Source: Chloranthus sessilifolius
Lineage: Eukaryota > Streptophyta > Magnoliopsida > Chloranthales > Chloranthaceae
Reading direction: 5' to 3'
DNA length: 64,000 nt
Assembly (NCBI GenBank): GCA_021018995.1
Contig: CM037586.1
Location: forward strand, 7,290,328 to 7,354,327
Position numbers and translations under genes: made by a program. The notes under the pieces are model-generated. The model was given only the letters and a program-made list of their open reading frames with translations, had not been told where the DNA came from and searched no databases. Positions 35,095-54,599 of this stretch are shown one piece after another (the first letter of the stretch is position 1; the number at the start of each line of letters is the position of its first letter).

Positions 35095-35480
35095 TTTTTT
35101 TTTTTTAGAGAGAGAGAGAGAGCAAGAGAGGGAGAGAGGGAGAGAGGGAGAGAATCTCGAAGGAGATCTGCGTTGAAGGTTGGAGACGACGCCATTGAAG
35201 CGGAGATCTATGTTGAAGGTTGGAGCGATGCCATTGAAGCAGAGATCAGCGTTGAAGGTTTTCTTTTGATCAAGATCGAGTTTACGAGCCGTCGTTTCAC
35301 CATTTGCTAGATGAAAATCAGTTTTATTGCCTTCGCTCTTTGATCGCCTCTCGCCGTTCTCCAATTCCAATCACCAAACCCTAACTTTTTCTCGCGGTTC
35401 CCCCCTCGCGACATCTGTGATCGCCTCTCGATGTTCCACTCTGGTAAGCGATTGTTCAAACAGATCTGGATTTCTGCTCG
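35095..35480 (+). other. GA-rich tract and possible captured promoter/leader in CACTA 2
   Basis: A (GA)n-type tract (35107-35155) is followed by two or three units of GTTGAAGGTTGGAG...GCCATTGAAGC (35172-35258) and a pyrimidine-rich leader (35320-35450) ending ACTCTGGTAAGCG, which looks like a splice donor. It resembles a captured 5' end of an unidentified gene. The ORFs on both strands here are low-complexity. Confidence 0.35.
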
Positions 35481-38400
35481 TTGGCTGCTTCACACTACTT
35501 CTTTCACTGGTACGGTGGTACCTTTATTTTTATTTTTTTTATTCCTTTAATTTTTATTTTTAGTTTATATCTTTAATAATTAGGAGGTTAAATGCTTTCT
35601 ACTCTTTTAGATCTAATCTATGTGAGGCATGAATTTATGGTGTTTGGTTATGTTCTCCATAGATCTAAGCTTATGAGTATTTTGATTATTAATTTTTTCT
35701 CATAAATAGGAATTTTTTTTTATAAATATTTTATGCTATAGTTTTATCTTTCTTACTTGACACTTGGATCTGGTTGTTTGATCGATTGGATTTTGCTTCC
35801 AAAAGACTGATTTTTTCTCTTCTCTAGGCTCTGCCACTAAATTCTCTATTTTATTTTTTATATAAATTTTTGTTTATCTTCATTAAGTTGCGACATCTTT
35901 CTTTGAATACAGCTATACTGCAATGAATACCTTGATCTCAGTGAAGTAACAGGGAGTTTACAATGCCTTGATTGATTTAGATGGTTATAGGGTAAAAAGA
36001 TTCGAGTAATAGAACATTGATATTTTATATTAGATTAATGCATCTTGCACCATAAAATTTGCGAATTAGGACATGTGTGATTTTTACGTTACCTAAGATG
36101 CTATCTTGGAATGACTCCCTTTTATGTGTGCAAGGAATGACTCCCTTTTATGTGACCTCCTCTCAAAGCCGGATTCTTCCCATAAGTCCCTTAATGGAGG
36201 ATTTATCCATATAGTCTACCATTTGATTTGTGGAGTGAAGTAGATCAAATTTGGGAGGTTGCAACATTGTACGACCAAATTAAAATAGTTGGAACTTGGA
36301 AAGATAAAAGAGATGTTGGCATGATACAATAAACAATGATTATCAATTATCCATAAATCCTTGAAAATAGTAGCAATGATGCTAGCTATTGCATGCTTGT
36401 CGTCGAAAATTATGACATGGCTTAGAAGGTTGCTTCCCTTTTCCTTCCATTTCAAAGAGACCTTGTCAGGTTGTCAAACTGTTTTATTTCTGCTTTGTGA
36501 TCTTGATGCTGGTCGAAAAAATTTTGGAAGTTTATGTGCTTATATGATATGGCTTGGAAGGTTGCTTCCCTTTTCCTGTGATATGGCTAGCAAGATTGCT
36601 TCCCTTTCCTTCCATTTCATAATTCATAGAGACCATGTCAGGTTGTCAAAATTTTGGAAGTATTTCTGTGTTTTTTATGTGGAACAAGGTAGCAAGTCTT
36701 ATTAGTTATTATGTGTCTTTTATGTGGAACAGGGTAGCAAATCTGTTTGAATAATGGAAGCATATTTATCTGAATGTTTGTATTGTACATGGATGGAAGA
36801 TAACTTATTTATGTTGATTTCACTAGTCTTCAACCTAACCCATTGATCATTTTGCACATTGAATATTTTTTTGGCAGTCAATTTTCCTTAATATTTTTCA
36901 TGTTTTTTGTTTTTAGCATAGTTTCTAATTGGGTATCTGTATTCTTTACGGAGCGCCAAATCAGTAAAAGGTCAAAAGTGTACTTTCACTGATTTGTGTG
37001 CTAATGCAAAATCAACTAAATAACTACCTTCTAAATTTTTGTTAGGTATCTTAGATTCCTATATATAGATTAAATTTTTTTAGTTTGTTATTTTAAAATA
37101 ATTTACTTGTATCAACTAGGCGTAGAGTCTATATTTTATAGGTTTGTCAAGTCAGATTCATCGATACACGTCAGACTGTAACACCCTTTCGTTGCCTATG
37201 TAATGTTATGGGATCTCAGAGAATGTTACGTACCCTTTCTAACCTTCAATCTCTCTGGAACCACCTAATGTACCATTTCTGCCCCACCGACAACCTAATT
37301 CATTAGCTCTTGTTACGACGGTTAGCAATGGAAGCTTGATTAAATAAGTGGCGCTGATAAGTGGAGTTCCTGCCGAATATTCTGCTCTGGCACTCCTACA
37401 ATTTAGGTTACCCAGACACTTGTACTCCAAGCTCTTCAGAAATGACTTGTAAAACTATCATCTAATTTCTGACAAAAAAATTTTCTAAGTTCTATGCCTA
37501 GTCGTAATGATTGACATAGTTTCTCGTTGTCATCATTTTTAGTTTATCTCCGATCTACTTTCGGGGTTTCGGGGTCATGTACATAGCTAGGACTTTCGCT
37601 CTAGTTAGCAGCTCCGTATCAAAGTCATCATCCATATAGATCTCGTCAATAACTCAGTATCATCAGTATCGATCTCGATTTGTGAACAATTATTTAATAA
37701 AAAATGTGTTGATTTCAAAACAGCTCAGTATGATTCAACTCTGTTGTTTTATAGTTTACCCTCTTAATAATTAAAGAATGTTAATTAACATTCTATTTTT
37801 GTCTTTGTTGTAGGCATCATATCCTGGGGCTGCTCATGCATCAGATATATTTGTTGTGTGATTATTTTTTATTTCAAATAGTTACCCTATTTTTTGCAAA
37901 CTTCGGAGTTACTTTCAGCCATTGGTTTAAAAACTGCACTAGCATGCTGGTTTGACTCAAACTGGCAGTTATGGTGGTCCAGCTTGGACCCAAGAACCTT
38001 TTTAATGGTTTTATTTGGGTCTAACCTCTATACTAGCTGGTTTTATTAAACAACTGGCTGGTTCAGCGTTTTTAACATGAACCTGGTTCATGAATTTTTT
38101 ATTTGCCACCCTTAGAAGATCCTTTAGAAACCAAAGGGCTTATCAGGAAAGATTTTCATAAGCTTGATAATCTCATGATGCCGGTGACACCTCATTAATC
38201 CATTTAACTTGAGAGTTTGTATAAGGTACTCTGTGCTATATATCACCATTAACATAAAAGTTTGTATTAGGTACACATACACTCTGACTTGTACTGCCGA
38301 CCAATCTTTGTCCATCTGCAAGGTCAGCAGTGCAGAGCGTACCTGCAGTGCACAGATTGCATGATCTCAAAAATTTACATGCTTCCCAGGATTGATTGAA

Positions 38401-39780
38401 TCATGACGGCGGGCTGAGATTGGTCCATGTTTTATTGGCACTACATGGCCATTTACCTACTATAAATTCTTAGAATATATTTTATGACATTATTGAGTGG
38501 ACCTAGCATAGCTTTCATGGCCATTTTCCTCAAAGTTATTTTAGTGGACCTAACATAGCTTTCATGGCCATTTAAAGCTGAAAATGGCCCCAGTTTCACT
38601 TGAAAAAATGGGTGGCTAAACATGGTTGCTACTAAATCTCCATCCCAACTGATCAAATAATTACCTATTTACCTTTTCCTGCGAATTATGGGTGCATCTA
38701 AACCTAACAATTGCTAATAGGTCCATGCTCCTCCCTCCTTTTTCAATATCTGATCGTCAATTGCTTAGAAATGGCCTGCTAGGGTAACTATTTGGCAATG
38801 TATATAGAACTATAAACACATTCTGCATTTTCATGATGGAATATGTTTCAGTTTTGTGAATGAACCTGTGTCTAAATTGTGCCTCTATTTTTCCATGGCA
38901 TTAACAAATAAATGCTTGTCCATCTGTAGCTCAATCAGTTAGCAACCTTTATATTGTTCTACAATTTCTGGGTGTTTGAGGAGCTGTTGTAATTCTACAT
39001 ATTTTTTGGCTAAATAAGCAAGCCTGAATTAAAAAAACTTTCAAGCATTTACAACTGATCAGAACACATACCCTCTTGATGCATCAATGCATAAATCAGA
39101 AATTAGGAAGACTTTGTAGGCAATCGTCATAACACTGTCTAACAGTGGTGATTGTATGGCCACTGTCCCAGAATATGCATCCCATAATAACCAGGTATAT
39201 ATATTTACCATTCAAAAAGAATATTTTAGATTTTGAAAACTCAAGTGGGTTCTAAATAAATTATCAGGTAATTTTGTGTCTTAACTACGTGTGATCTATC
39301 TTTAGTGCATCTATGAAAAATGTCTTTTTAGATTTGTGATAGATTCTTTCAATATTTTTTTAATGTCTTAGTACTGGTTAATTAAAAAAAGATGTCTTAC
39401 TACTGCGTATAAACCTCCTTTTCCGATAAGGGTAATGGGAGCTCACCTTAGGTATAAGATAAAGCCCTCACTCTCGCACTATGACATTGTTACTATGACC
39501 AAAACTAGCCATCAGACTCGTCAACCATTCTCTTCCTTAATGTTAAGGCCCCACCAAAGATGAAGATCGTAGTACCTTATATTACTTTCTCATCGAACAC
39601 TACTTGAAGATCTTTGGGCATTTTTCTGTTTTTTCCTATTCCAGAATATCCAAAATCTAATAGATACAGCTATCAAGAATGCAAAACATTATTCCTTCAA
39701 TGAATGAATGAATCCTTGGATTTTTGTAGCTTTTGGATATAACTTGTGTTTCATGAAGTGCTATGCATATCCAATTTTGT
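35480..39780. other. Interior of CACTA 2 with no recognised exon
   Basis: AT-rich intron-like DNA. A threefold repeat of GGTTGCTTCCCTTTTCCT with TCCATTTCA occurs at 36425-36625. TTTATGTGGAACARGGTAGCAA occurs twice near 36677 and 36718, and GACCTARCATAGCTTTCATG twice near 38501 and 38545. No domain was recognised in any ORF. Confidence 0.5.
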
Positions 39781-40345
39781 TTTCTATTTTTCTTCAGCCA
39801 ATGCTCTCCCTGTTCCATATTTTAAAGCTCCATTCAGGAACAGCGCAGTCCATTGATTGGTAATTCATTACACTCTTGACCTCTTTTAGAAAGTATTTCC
39901 AGTTTTTTTATTTGTTTGTTAGGTAATCTGAGATTTATTTCTTTTATCTTATAAATGAATAATGGAGCAAGCTGATACTTAGTTTCATTCAATTCTTTGC
40001 TTTTGTTTATAGGACAAGAAAATGCTCTCCAACAATCTATTAAAGGTATCTCTTTTTCAACCTCTTATGATCATATCTGTGTGAAGCATTTATACCATAT
40101 TCGCCATTACTGTGGTTCATATTTCTTGCTTGTGGTCATTTCGATATATCAATTTCAAGTGCATCATTTTTCTGAGTCTCTCTTGAACTGTTGATTTCTA
40201 TTTGCAATTACTCAATTGGAAATATTTCAGCGGTTGACAATTAATTTTACTTCCTCTACGATCCTTTAGATTCGTTTGGATGCTGATGTTAAAGTAATGA
40301 TATTGTCTACTTATCATAGGTCGTAATGATGTTGTTGAGCCATTG

Positions 40346-40953
40346 TGATGGAATCCCCAATGAGCGAAAGACTAACGGTTGTCGAGCGATTCGATGAATC
40401 AATGCTAATAGTACAAGCATTGCTTGAAGTTGCTTCACACCAGTATGACATTGCTTCAATGACATTTAACCCGCACAACCTTGAGTTAACTTGACTAGAA
40501 GGTGATTCTTTTTGCATCAATGGCCGAATTGGATGATAAGTCTAAATGGATTATGATTGTAGAGTTCTAATCTAACAGGGGGTCATATGGATTTGAAGCA
40601 TCAGCTGAAGCAGAGAGAAGAAGAAGGCTACAAATTTTTCGTTCTCTATTTGAAATACTTGTTTCATTGGTGAGCCTTCTGCCCTTTCTGCTTTGGAAAT
40701 TAGAGCGTGCCCAGATTTGTAATACTACACACTGCATTTAAGTTCTCCCTTAATTTTTTTACAGATGCTTTTTGAGGAATATATCACATACAATGCTACT
40801 GGATATCATCTTTGAATTGCTTGTATTTTATTTTCAAAATTATCTATGGCTTCTTTGATTGAAGATTTTCCTGAACAGGTTAGTTATTGAGTTCAATATC
40901 CACAAGATTATGAGGACCTTTCAAAAGAGGACGCCAAGGAATTTAAGCAGACC
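40346..40953 (+). pseudogene. Captured fragment of a transportin/importin-beta-like gene (MOS14/TNPO3 type)
   Basis: Three pieces: about 40346-40492 (ERLTVVERFDESMLIVQALL, then ASHQYDIASMTFNPHN); 40579-40669 (GSYGFEASAEAERRRRLQIF, then RSLFEILVSL); and 40879-40953 (VQYPQDYEDLSKEDAKEFKQ after a disrupted VSY). The HEAT-repeat content and the order fit the nuclear import receptor of SR proteins. In the third exon the fourth codon is TGA (40888-40890) where an Arg codon CGA would be expected, a CpG-type transition. After KEFKQT the homology stops abruptly. Borders GT-AG are kept at 40670 and 40878. N- and C-terminal parts are absent. The family assignment is from memory and is less sure than UBP12 or Cpn60. 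Confidence 0.6.
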
Positions 40954-42217
40954 ACATCACCAGATATGGTAATGATTGATGGCTTCATGGCTGAAATCTT
41001 GTTTCATCAATTTACTTATAGTTCATATGTTAAAAACCAAGATGGTCAACTGATGGTAAAGGTGCCACTGTTCTCTCATTATTACTTAAGTGAGTAAAAC
41101 AAAAGTTACTGTTATTATTTTTTAATCTAGGAAAGTACAAAGTAGATGAAAGTCCCAGTTATATTCTTCAAATGCCTTCAGCATTCCTATTACACAATAG
41201 CAGCAGAGAAAGCGCATTACAAGTTTAAGAGTTTAGAGAATTTCTTGGTAAATTATATCTTTAAGTCATTAGTTCCAATAGGGTAAAACTACTTAATCAT
41301 GCAGCAAGTTGAAATCCCAAAAGTCCAAATCTTATTGTCCCTTTATGAAATGTATTTGCAGCATGGGCTGAACAGTGGGCAGGTCAATCTCACCACACCA
41401 AAATGGTCAATCGTATACTAACTCTTTTGATATTAATTTGCGTTTATTTTAAACTTCTTGTTTTATTGTTTGGGTTTATTTTTCACCCTGGTTTATATTT
41501 TCGCAAACGTAGCCATAATAAATTTGTCTTGATCATAGCAGCTACTATATATTCTTTCTATAACTCCCACCCACTTCTGACTCTTCTGGTATTACTTGTC
41601 CCTGCCTTTTTCAATCATCTTTTATTAGTCCTGTCTTATTATTATTTTAGTTTCGTTTTACTTAAGCATAATATGTTTATTTTTTTGCAAATGTTTTTTC
41701 TTACATTAAATACAGAAATCTGGCCAATGATGATTTCACAAGGCACACGTCTCATTAGACAATTTTGCTAATAAATCTGGCCAATTTTGCTCCCACTTAT
41801 TAGACAGCAAAATAATGATTCCACAAGGCACACGTCTCATTAAGTGATCCGCATACCAAATCATATGACACATGGGCTACTTACCTACGCGTCCAATGAC
41901 ACTTGGATTAGGTGAATAGAATTGAGTAAACTGGTGGTGCCCAGGTCATCAATTGTGTAGGTGCGGTGCAGGCCACAAGGTACAAAAGGTCATTTTCTAG
42001 ATTGATATTTTATTTAATGATTTATTTCTTATTATCAGAAATAGGGTTGTGGTTCTATCTGATGGATTATATGGGCTTATCTTTAGCCTTCTTTTCTGAA
42101 AATTTTTGTTGAATTACATGCATAATATCTATGTCTAGAGTTGAATTTCTTATTAGGGTATATATAGTACTAATTTGGTGCCTTTGTTTTCTCCTTATGC
42201 TATTTGAAATGCAACAG

Positions 42218-42458
42218 TGGAACAACTAGTGGGGTATTTAAGAAGGCTAAGATTCAATCATCTCCATCCCAATCTACATTCAAGGTGATTACCAATCACC
42301 CAAATTATCAACATAATTTTTGGGTTTTATTTCTTCCCAATTCAAACAAGTGTTGCAGATTAAAACACCTAAAATTATCGTTTTATATGCAAGTTAGGAA
42401 GGAGAAATTTAGTGACAGAATCACAGCCCTTCATCAGCTAGTATCACCCTTTGGGAAG
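42218..42458 (+). pseudogene. Captured fragment of a bHLH transcription factor (bHLH110/112/123-like)
   Basis: Exon 42218-42284 encodes GTTSGVFKKAKIQSSPSQST then FK and ends at a GT donor. The second piece, 42393-42458, encodes VRKEKFSDRITALHQLVSPF then GK and ends at GTACAT. This is the basic/helix-1 start of the atypical plant bHLH group whose signature is F-K-V-R-K-E-K-x-x-D-R-I-x-A-L-x-Q-L-V-S-P-F-G-K. The second helix is absent. The acceptor before VRKEK reads TGCAA|GTT instead of the expected CAG|GTT, so splicing would shift by one base. No DNA-binding dimer could form from this piece. Confidence 0.8.
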
Positions 42459-42623
42459 GTACATACTCTTTAGATTGGCAAAAGTCTCTAGTATCATTAT
42501 TCTATGGGGAATACACCCATAAAGAGAATACAAAAATTGTTATCAAATTATTTTATTTTTTGCAATAATAATAAGGGTACCCTTATTTACAATCCAAGAT
42601 TATTTTCAACGCGTGTTTCACGT

Positions 42624-42840
42624 GCAGCAACTAAAGACGAGATCCAAGCCAGAAAAGAAAGAGTTGGCTGAGATTGACTCTATTTACGATTCCAAAAAGC
42701 TGGCTGAGAAAATCGCTAAGCTTTCTGATGGAGTTGTTGTTATAAAGGTTGGGACCGCACAGAGACGGAGCACGAGGATCGTAAGCTTCGGATTGAGTAT
42801 GCAAAGAATGCTACTTTCGCCATAGAAGAAGGATTGATTC
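42624..42840 (+). pseudogene. Captured fragment of plastid chaperonin Cpn60 alpha
   Basis: Three successive frames carry the family sequence. 42628-42654 reads TKDEIQAR; after a small deletion the next frame reads KKELAEIDSIYDSKKLAEKI then AKLSDGVVVIKVG; after a second shift near 42757 a third frame reads [20 protein letters not shown] then AIEEGLIHR. This is the apical/intermediate region of the RuBisCO-binding chaperonin alpha subunit (the [23 protein letters not shown] stretch separates it from beta). Two frameshifts and the absence of both ends make it a dead fragment. It is the last gene piece before the right subterminal repeats of CACTA 2. Confidence 0.88.
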
Positions 42841-43254
42841 ATAGAATAAATTTGATTTGATTACGTTCTTTGTATGTAATGTCCAATGAAAGGGTAAAAA
42901 AAGCGAAAAACAACGCAGACAAGGCATAGGACAAAGGAATATTTTATTTATTGTTACAAAATAAAACTATTTTATTTATTGATGTGGTTAGTAACAATTG
43001 GTGTGTTATAAGGAAATTCATCAAGTGGTGCACAATAAAATATTGGTGTGCGCGGAACATCCCTTATTTGGCAAGTAGTAGCTTAATACCTTATAAAGAA
43101 ATTCACTATATTAAAACAAAAAAGCATTAAAAAAAATATTAAAAATATTGTATTAAAAAAAAACATTCAAAAAAGCATTAAAAAAATAGTATTTTAAAAA
43201 AATTTGCATAAAAATTCGTCGATATAAATTTTCTTTTTTTTAAACAAAATTCTA

Positions 43255-43481
43255 TAAAAAAACCACTGCTCAAAGCAGTGGTGCTTTTTCTATGATTGTT
43301 AAGAGCAGTTGTTGTTGAAGTTCATAAACCACTGTTTTGTATAGTGGTAAAAAAAAGCCACTCCTTTTTTTATAACTGTTTAGGGTAGTGGTTTTTTGAA
43401 AACAAACCACTGTCAAAGACAGTGATTTTATGAAAAAACCACTGTTTAAGGCAGTGGTTTTTTTGGCTTTTTCACGTAGTG
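43255..43481. repeat. Right subterminal repeat block of CACTA 2
   Basis: About seven AAACCACTG / CAGTGGTTT units, several as hairpins (AACCACTGTTTAAGGCAGTG; ACCACTGTCAAAGACAGTG), ending in the terminal TTTTTCACGTAGTG. Confidence 0.85.
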
Positions 43482-43599
43482 TTGGATGCGCTTTAGGTCC
43501 GAACTACGACACACCTGGCCCAATATTCAAATTTTGGAAAGAATATAAATTATATGTTAGAGCATTATATATACATGGATGAAGCTAGGCAAATGAAAA

Positions 43600-43878
43600 T
43601 TGAGTGGTCGGCCGAAAAAACGAAATGTACAAAATCTCGGTATCGGTTTCAAGGAAGTAAATTATTAGCCGAAAATTTAAAATTATAGGCCAATAATTCT
43701 CTAATTGCCAAATTACCACCGATAATTTGGTGATTAACAAAATATCAGCCGATATTTTGCTTTTTCGGTAATTTGAATTTTAAAAAATAAAATAAAATGC
43801 ACTGAAATTTCAAAATTTCAGTTTCAGGTATCACCGAAGCCGAAACAAAAACCAAAAATTTTGATCCTTGGTGGGGAT
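43600..43878. repeat. ATTTCGG-rich MITE copy (CAAGGATC family)
   Basis: Contains ATCTCGGTATCGGTTTC at the left, inverted TTAGCCGAAAATT / AATTATCGG-type words, and ends CCAAAAATTTTGATCCTTGG. The right terminus is clear, the left is not. Confidence 0.55.
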
Positions 43879-44279
43879 CCTAATTATAGTGGTAGAAGGT
43901 TTACTTGGAGGATTTAGGTCTCATGCAGGGCCGGCTCTGAGATTATTTTGGGGTTGGGGGCCCTGAATTACTGAACCGGTTTACACCTTTGTGGCCGTAA
44001 AATTTGCAAGTTTTAGGCGACCCCCAAATGATGATATGGGCATGATCTTACAGATGTTGAATCAAAACCAGTAAATCCTAAGACACCTAAAAAATGTAAT
44101 TTTCCTATTATACTTTCTATAGAAATTTAATGAAGATTTCATTCATGGTGTATATGAAACTCACTAATAAAGAGTTTCATCATGTTTCTTTGATGTATTT
44201 GTGTTGTTGATTGGTAAATTCTCATCATTAAACTAGAGAGTAATGCATGGATTCTTATGTGATCCTACTCACTGTTCAT

Positions 44280-44615
44280 TTAGATCTAGTGGCATCCTTA
44301 TGATACATCACTCTTACGGTTCATCACTCTTATAATACACATGGAATTGTACATCGATCATCCTTACGGAACATTATTCTATGGTACATTACATTACAGT
44401 ACAACACCCTTACGTTAGAGTATGACACCTTTTATGACACATTTCTCTTATGGTACATCACTCTTATGGTACACCACCCTTTTGACAAATCCCCCTTATA
44501 ATACATCTCCCTACCGCATATCACCCTTATCCTACAGTAGGGTGACGTACGCGAGTGTGATGTACTACATGGGTGATGATGTGCCGTAAGAGTGATGTAC
44601 CGTAAGTTATGAATT
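44280..44615. repeat. Degenerate minisatellite, about 20 bp unit
   Basis: About 14 imperfect units built on GGTACATCACYCTTATRG run through the stretch, including a reverse-oriented group (GTACCGTAAGAGTGATG...) at 44545-44605. No coding significance; the ORF at 44432-44659 is an artefact. Confidence 0.7.
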
Positions 44616-44996
44616 AATATGATCTGGTCAAAGTAAATTGAAATCGTATTCCTGAGCAAGGTATCAAAAATCGGCCGAACGCCAACTTTGAATTATTTTT
44701 TACAAACTACAACAAAACTTCAACTAAAAGCAATTCAAACTAGAACAAGATAACACAAATCAGATTATATGGTTTATCGATAATAAAAAGAAAAAGTCAA
44801 AACTCAACACGTTTGGAGGGACGGCAATAGATGTGGCTGTGTCTTAATGGTCATGCATGGTCATCATCCGTCTTTCACCTCTCTCATTCTAGAAGATATG
44901 CGTCGTACTTATTATCATATTTGATCTTCTTTAATAAAAAGGGTAGGAGTCCTTCCAACTCCGCTTACTCTTGGGAAAAACAAAATGTACAAACTT

Positions 44997-52084
<7,088 letters not shown>

Positions 52085-54510
52085 CTACAAAACATTACAT
52101 AAGTTAGCCACTTTTTGCATTATTTTCTCAATGTTAAATGCACAAAAAAAAGTAAATGTTGCATGCAAGAATTAAAAGAATTTATGAATGAAAATAAAAT
52201 ATTTAAACGAGAATTATATAAACTACTAGATCTCATTTTCTGAGAATTAATGCCTGTTCATGTAGACATTATGCAAGGAGGATTTTTAGTTAATTATATT
52301 CTTATAAAATCAAGACATTAACTAAGGAGCAGGTTTCTTGTCAGTGGGATTCGGATTTAAGAAGGGATCTTCTAGGAGCCCAGATTAATTTCAACAAGAA
52401 TTTTAATTGGTCAGTTAAATTTATAAAATCAAGACATTACCTCGCTCTGCTTGTTCTCGTTGTAATCTTCGTTTTTTAATGAAATTAAAATTTATCGATA
52501 AAAAAAGAAAAAAAATATCAAGAAAAATGCTTTTAAAAAACTAGTATGAGAGAGAGAATCTCTATTAAGATCGGAAAATATATTTACACAAATAAAAAAG
52601 AAAGTGTGTATCAATCTCTTTAGTTATCCTTTTCTACCACATTATAAAATAAAAAAAAATAAAAAAGAGATGAACGATATTCTTCAATTTTTTCATCAAT
52701 AAGTAAATACATTGAATCTCATTTTTTGCATAAAAAGTATGCAAGTGAAAATTCGTTATTCTAATAAGTTGATGTTAAAAAAAAAATTAGAACAAAAATA
52801 TGAAAATGATGAAATTGGGCAAGAGAAATTGGACTCGAGGCACGTAGTCGCTATCTATAAAACACTCCTCTCCCTACTCGAGTAAATCCTCAAGTTTGCA
52901 AAATGGTTCTAGTGAGATGTTTCTATGACACAACGAGCTCAATCTCTTGAATGTGATTCGTTACCTTGTAACGATAGAGAATTACCTCAGAAATCTTGAT
53001 CTGATGAAGTGTCAAAATAAAATTGAAAGCAAGAGAATTCTCAAATCTGTATGTAAAATAATTCAATGAATTTCAGATAATTTCAATATATGTTCAGAGA
53101 TCTCCTTTTATACATCTCATGTGTCTTTTCAAACAGTCATATTTTGGACAGCTCGGATCTTCCAGAGATCCTAATTGCTTGATCTAACGGTTAAATGAAA
53201 AGTTTCACCTTCGGTCAATATATGACCAATCCGTTTGACCCAACATAATCGAAATAACTGACTAATTAATGACCAATTATACCTGATCCAACTTATTAAC
53301 AATCTAATCCTTTGGATCAACCCGATCAAAAAGTCAAACTTATTTTCAAATAAAAATAAAAAGAAAAATGTTCTATATATAACATGAACCACTTTATACA
53401 CTTTACAATGTGGGACTATTTATTTTATATACAACAATGAAAAATTTTATTACCTAAAAACCAACCCAAGCAACAAAGAAATAAAAAAGAAAGTTTATTT
53501 TTTAAAAATTAATTAAAAATATTTATTATATTATAAAATAATAAATAAATATAACAGTTTATATTGAAAACTAATTTTTATTAATAAAGTTAGCTGAAAG
53601 CTAGTTGATTTAAGTTTAAGTAGAAGTTTTAGTTGATTATTTAATTCATTATTTGAACTCGGCCTCATTGGATAGTTTGTCATTTTCAGCAAAGATTTAG
53701 TTGCATATTTTGTATTTTATCCTAGTAAAATAATGTATTAATATATAAGTTAGTTGAAAGCTGATTAATTTCAACAAGAATTTTAAATGGTCAATTAAAT
53801 ATATTTGAATTTGAGTCCTAATGTGAAGTCAGTTGAATGAAATAGAAATTTTCAAACGTGTAAGACCATATGTATAGTTGATTAAGTTTTATGAGCAATT
53901 GTCTTCATTGAAAATTTTTTGATTTGAAAATAAATTTTTTAATATTTGGACTAAGACTTTAGAAGTCTAATAATGAAAGTTGGTCAACTAGTATCTAGGT
54001 CCTAGATAAGGCTATTATTAAGCCGGGTCGGAGTGGTCGGATTTGGTAGGCCCAAATATTTTTGCCTCTAAAAATTAGGCTCGAACTTGGAAATAAAATT
54101 GGGTCAGGCTTGGCCTGAATGCTTTTGGGTTCAAATATTTTTATTTTTATCTCAAATCTGACTTAAACTATATTCGGTATAGGCCGAATTCGGGCCAACA
54201 CGACTTTATCACTTAATATAATTTGGCTTGGCGTAACTAGGTTTTGACCGCCGGCCTGATTATTTTTTATCTTACAAATTAGGGTTGAGCCTGGCCAACC
54301 AAGTGTTTTCGTGCTGAAATTTTTTATTTACACCTAAACCTGAGCCGAATCGTTCCAAGCTTGAGCTGAAGACCGACCCGTTTAATTCTTGAGCTTGGCC
54401 ATGGTAGCTAATCAACCCGATCATTGTCGTGTTGCAATTTTTTATTTAAGCCTAAATTTGGTCCAAATTGTTTCAAGCTCAAGCTGAAGCCCAACTCTTT
54501 GACAAATCTA
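52085..54510. other. AT-rich DNA upstream of ALD1 exons; no first exon recognised
   Basis: I looked on the minus strand for the expected LGxGDTTEPIP-type segment of the family and for YLFPEI, and did not see either. The region contains GA/TC-poor AT tracts, AATAAT runs (51800-51840 lies just inside the intron) and a duplicated word (CAACAAGAATTTTAATTGGTC at about 52392, again at about 53770). It may be a long first intron or unrelated DNA. Confidence 0.5.
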
Positions 54511-54513
54511 ATC

Positions 54514-54517
<4 letters not shown>

Positions 54518-54585
<68 letters not shown>
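54518..54585. repeat. (TA)n microsatellite
   Basis: Run of about 68 bp of TA; the IYIYIY ORFs on both strands come from it. Just before it, 54010-54500 is GGGCTTGGCC/AGGCTTGA-rich repeat DNA similar to 13060-13420. Confidence 0.97.
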
Positions 54586-54590
<5 letters not shown>

Positions 54591-54599
54591 TTCTCTCAC

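Larger units (their letters stand above)
29213..43481. mobile_element. CACTA transposon 2 (14,269 bp), carrying fragments of at least four host genes
   Basis: The left end is CACTACGTGAAAATGATATA and the right end, reversed, is CACTACGTGAAAAAGCC; the first 13 bases match exactly. The flanking triplets are TTG (29210-29212) and TTG (43482-43484). Subterminal zones carry repeated ACTACTG/CAGTAGT-type words on the left (29235-29345) and AACCACTG / CAGTGGTT hairpins on the right (43255-43465). No transposase domain was found in about 14 kb, so it depends on another element. Plus-strand fragments inside, in order: an unassigned helical exon, UBP12/13, a transportin, a bHLH factor and plastid Cpn60-alpha. 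It sits in GGGCTT/AGGCC-rich repeat DNA. Confidence 0.92.

Noticed and set aside
35008..35370. ORFs of about 100 codons on both strands
   Set aside because: They depend on the GA-rich tract and its tandem units and look like low-complexity sequence.
29213..43481. Helitron as the capturing element
   Set aside because: Helitrons lack terminal inverted repeats and target duplications; here both CACTA ends and TTG duplications are clear.
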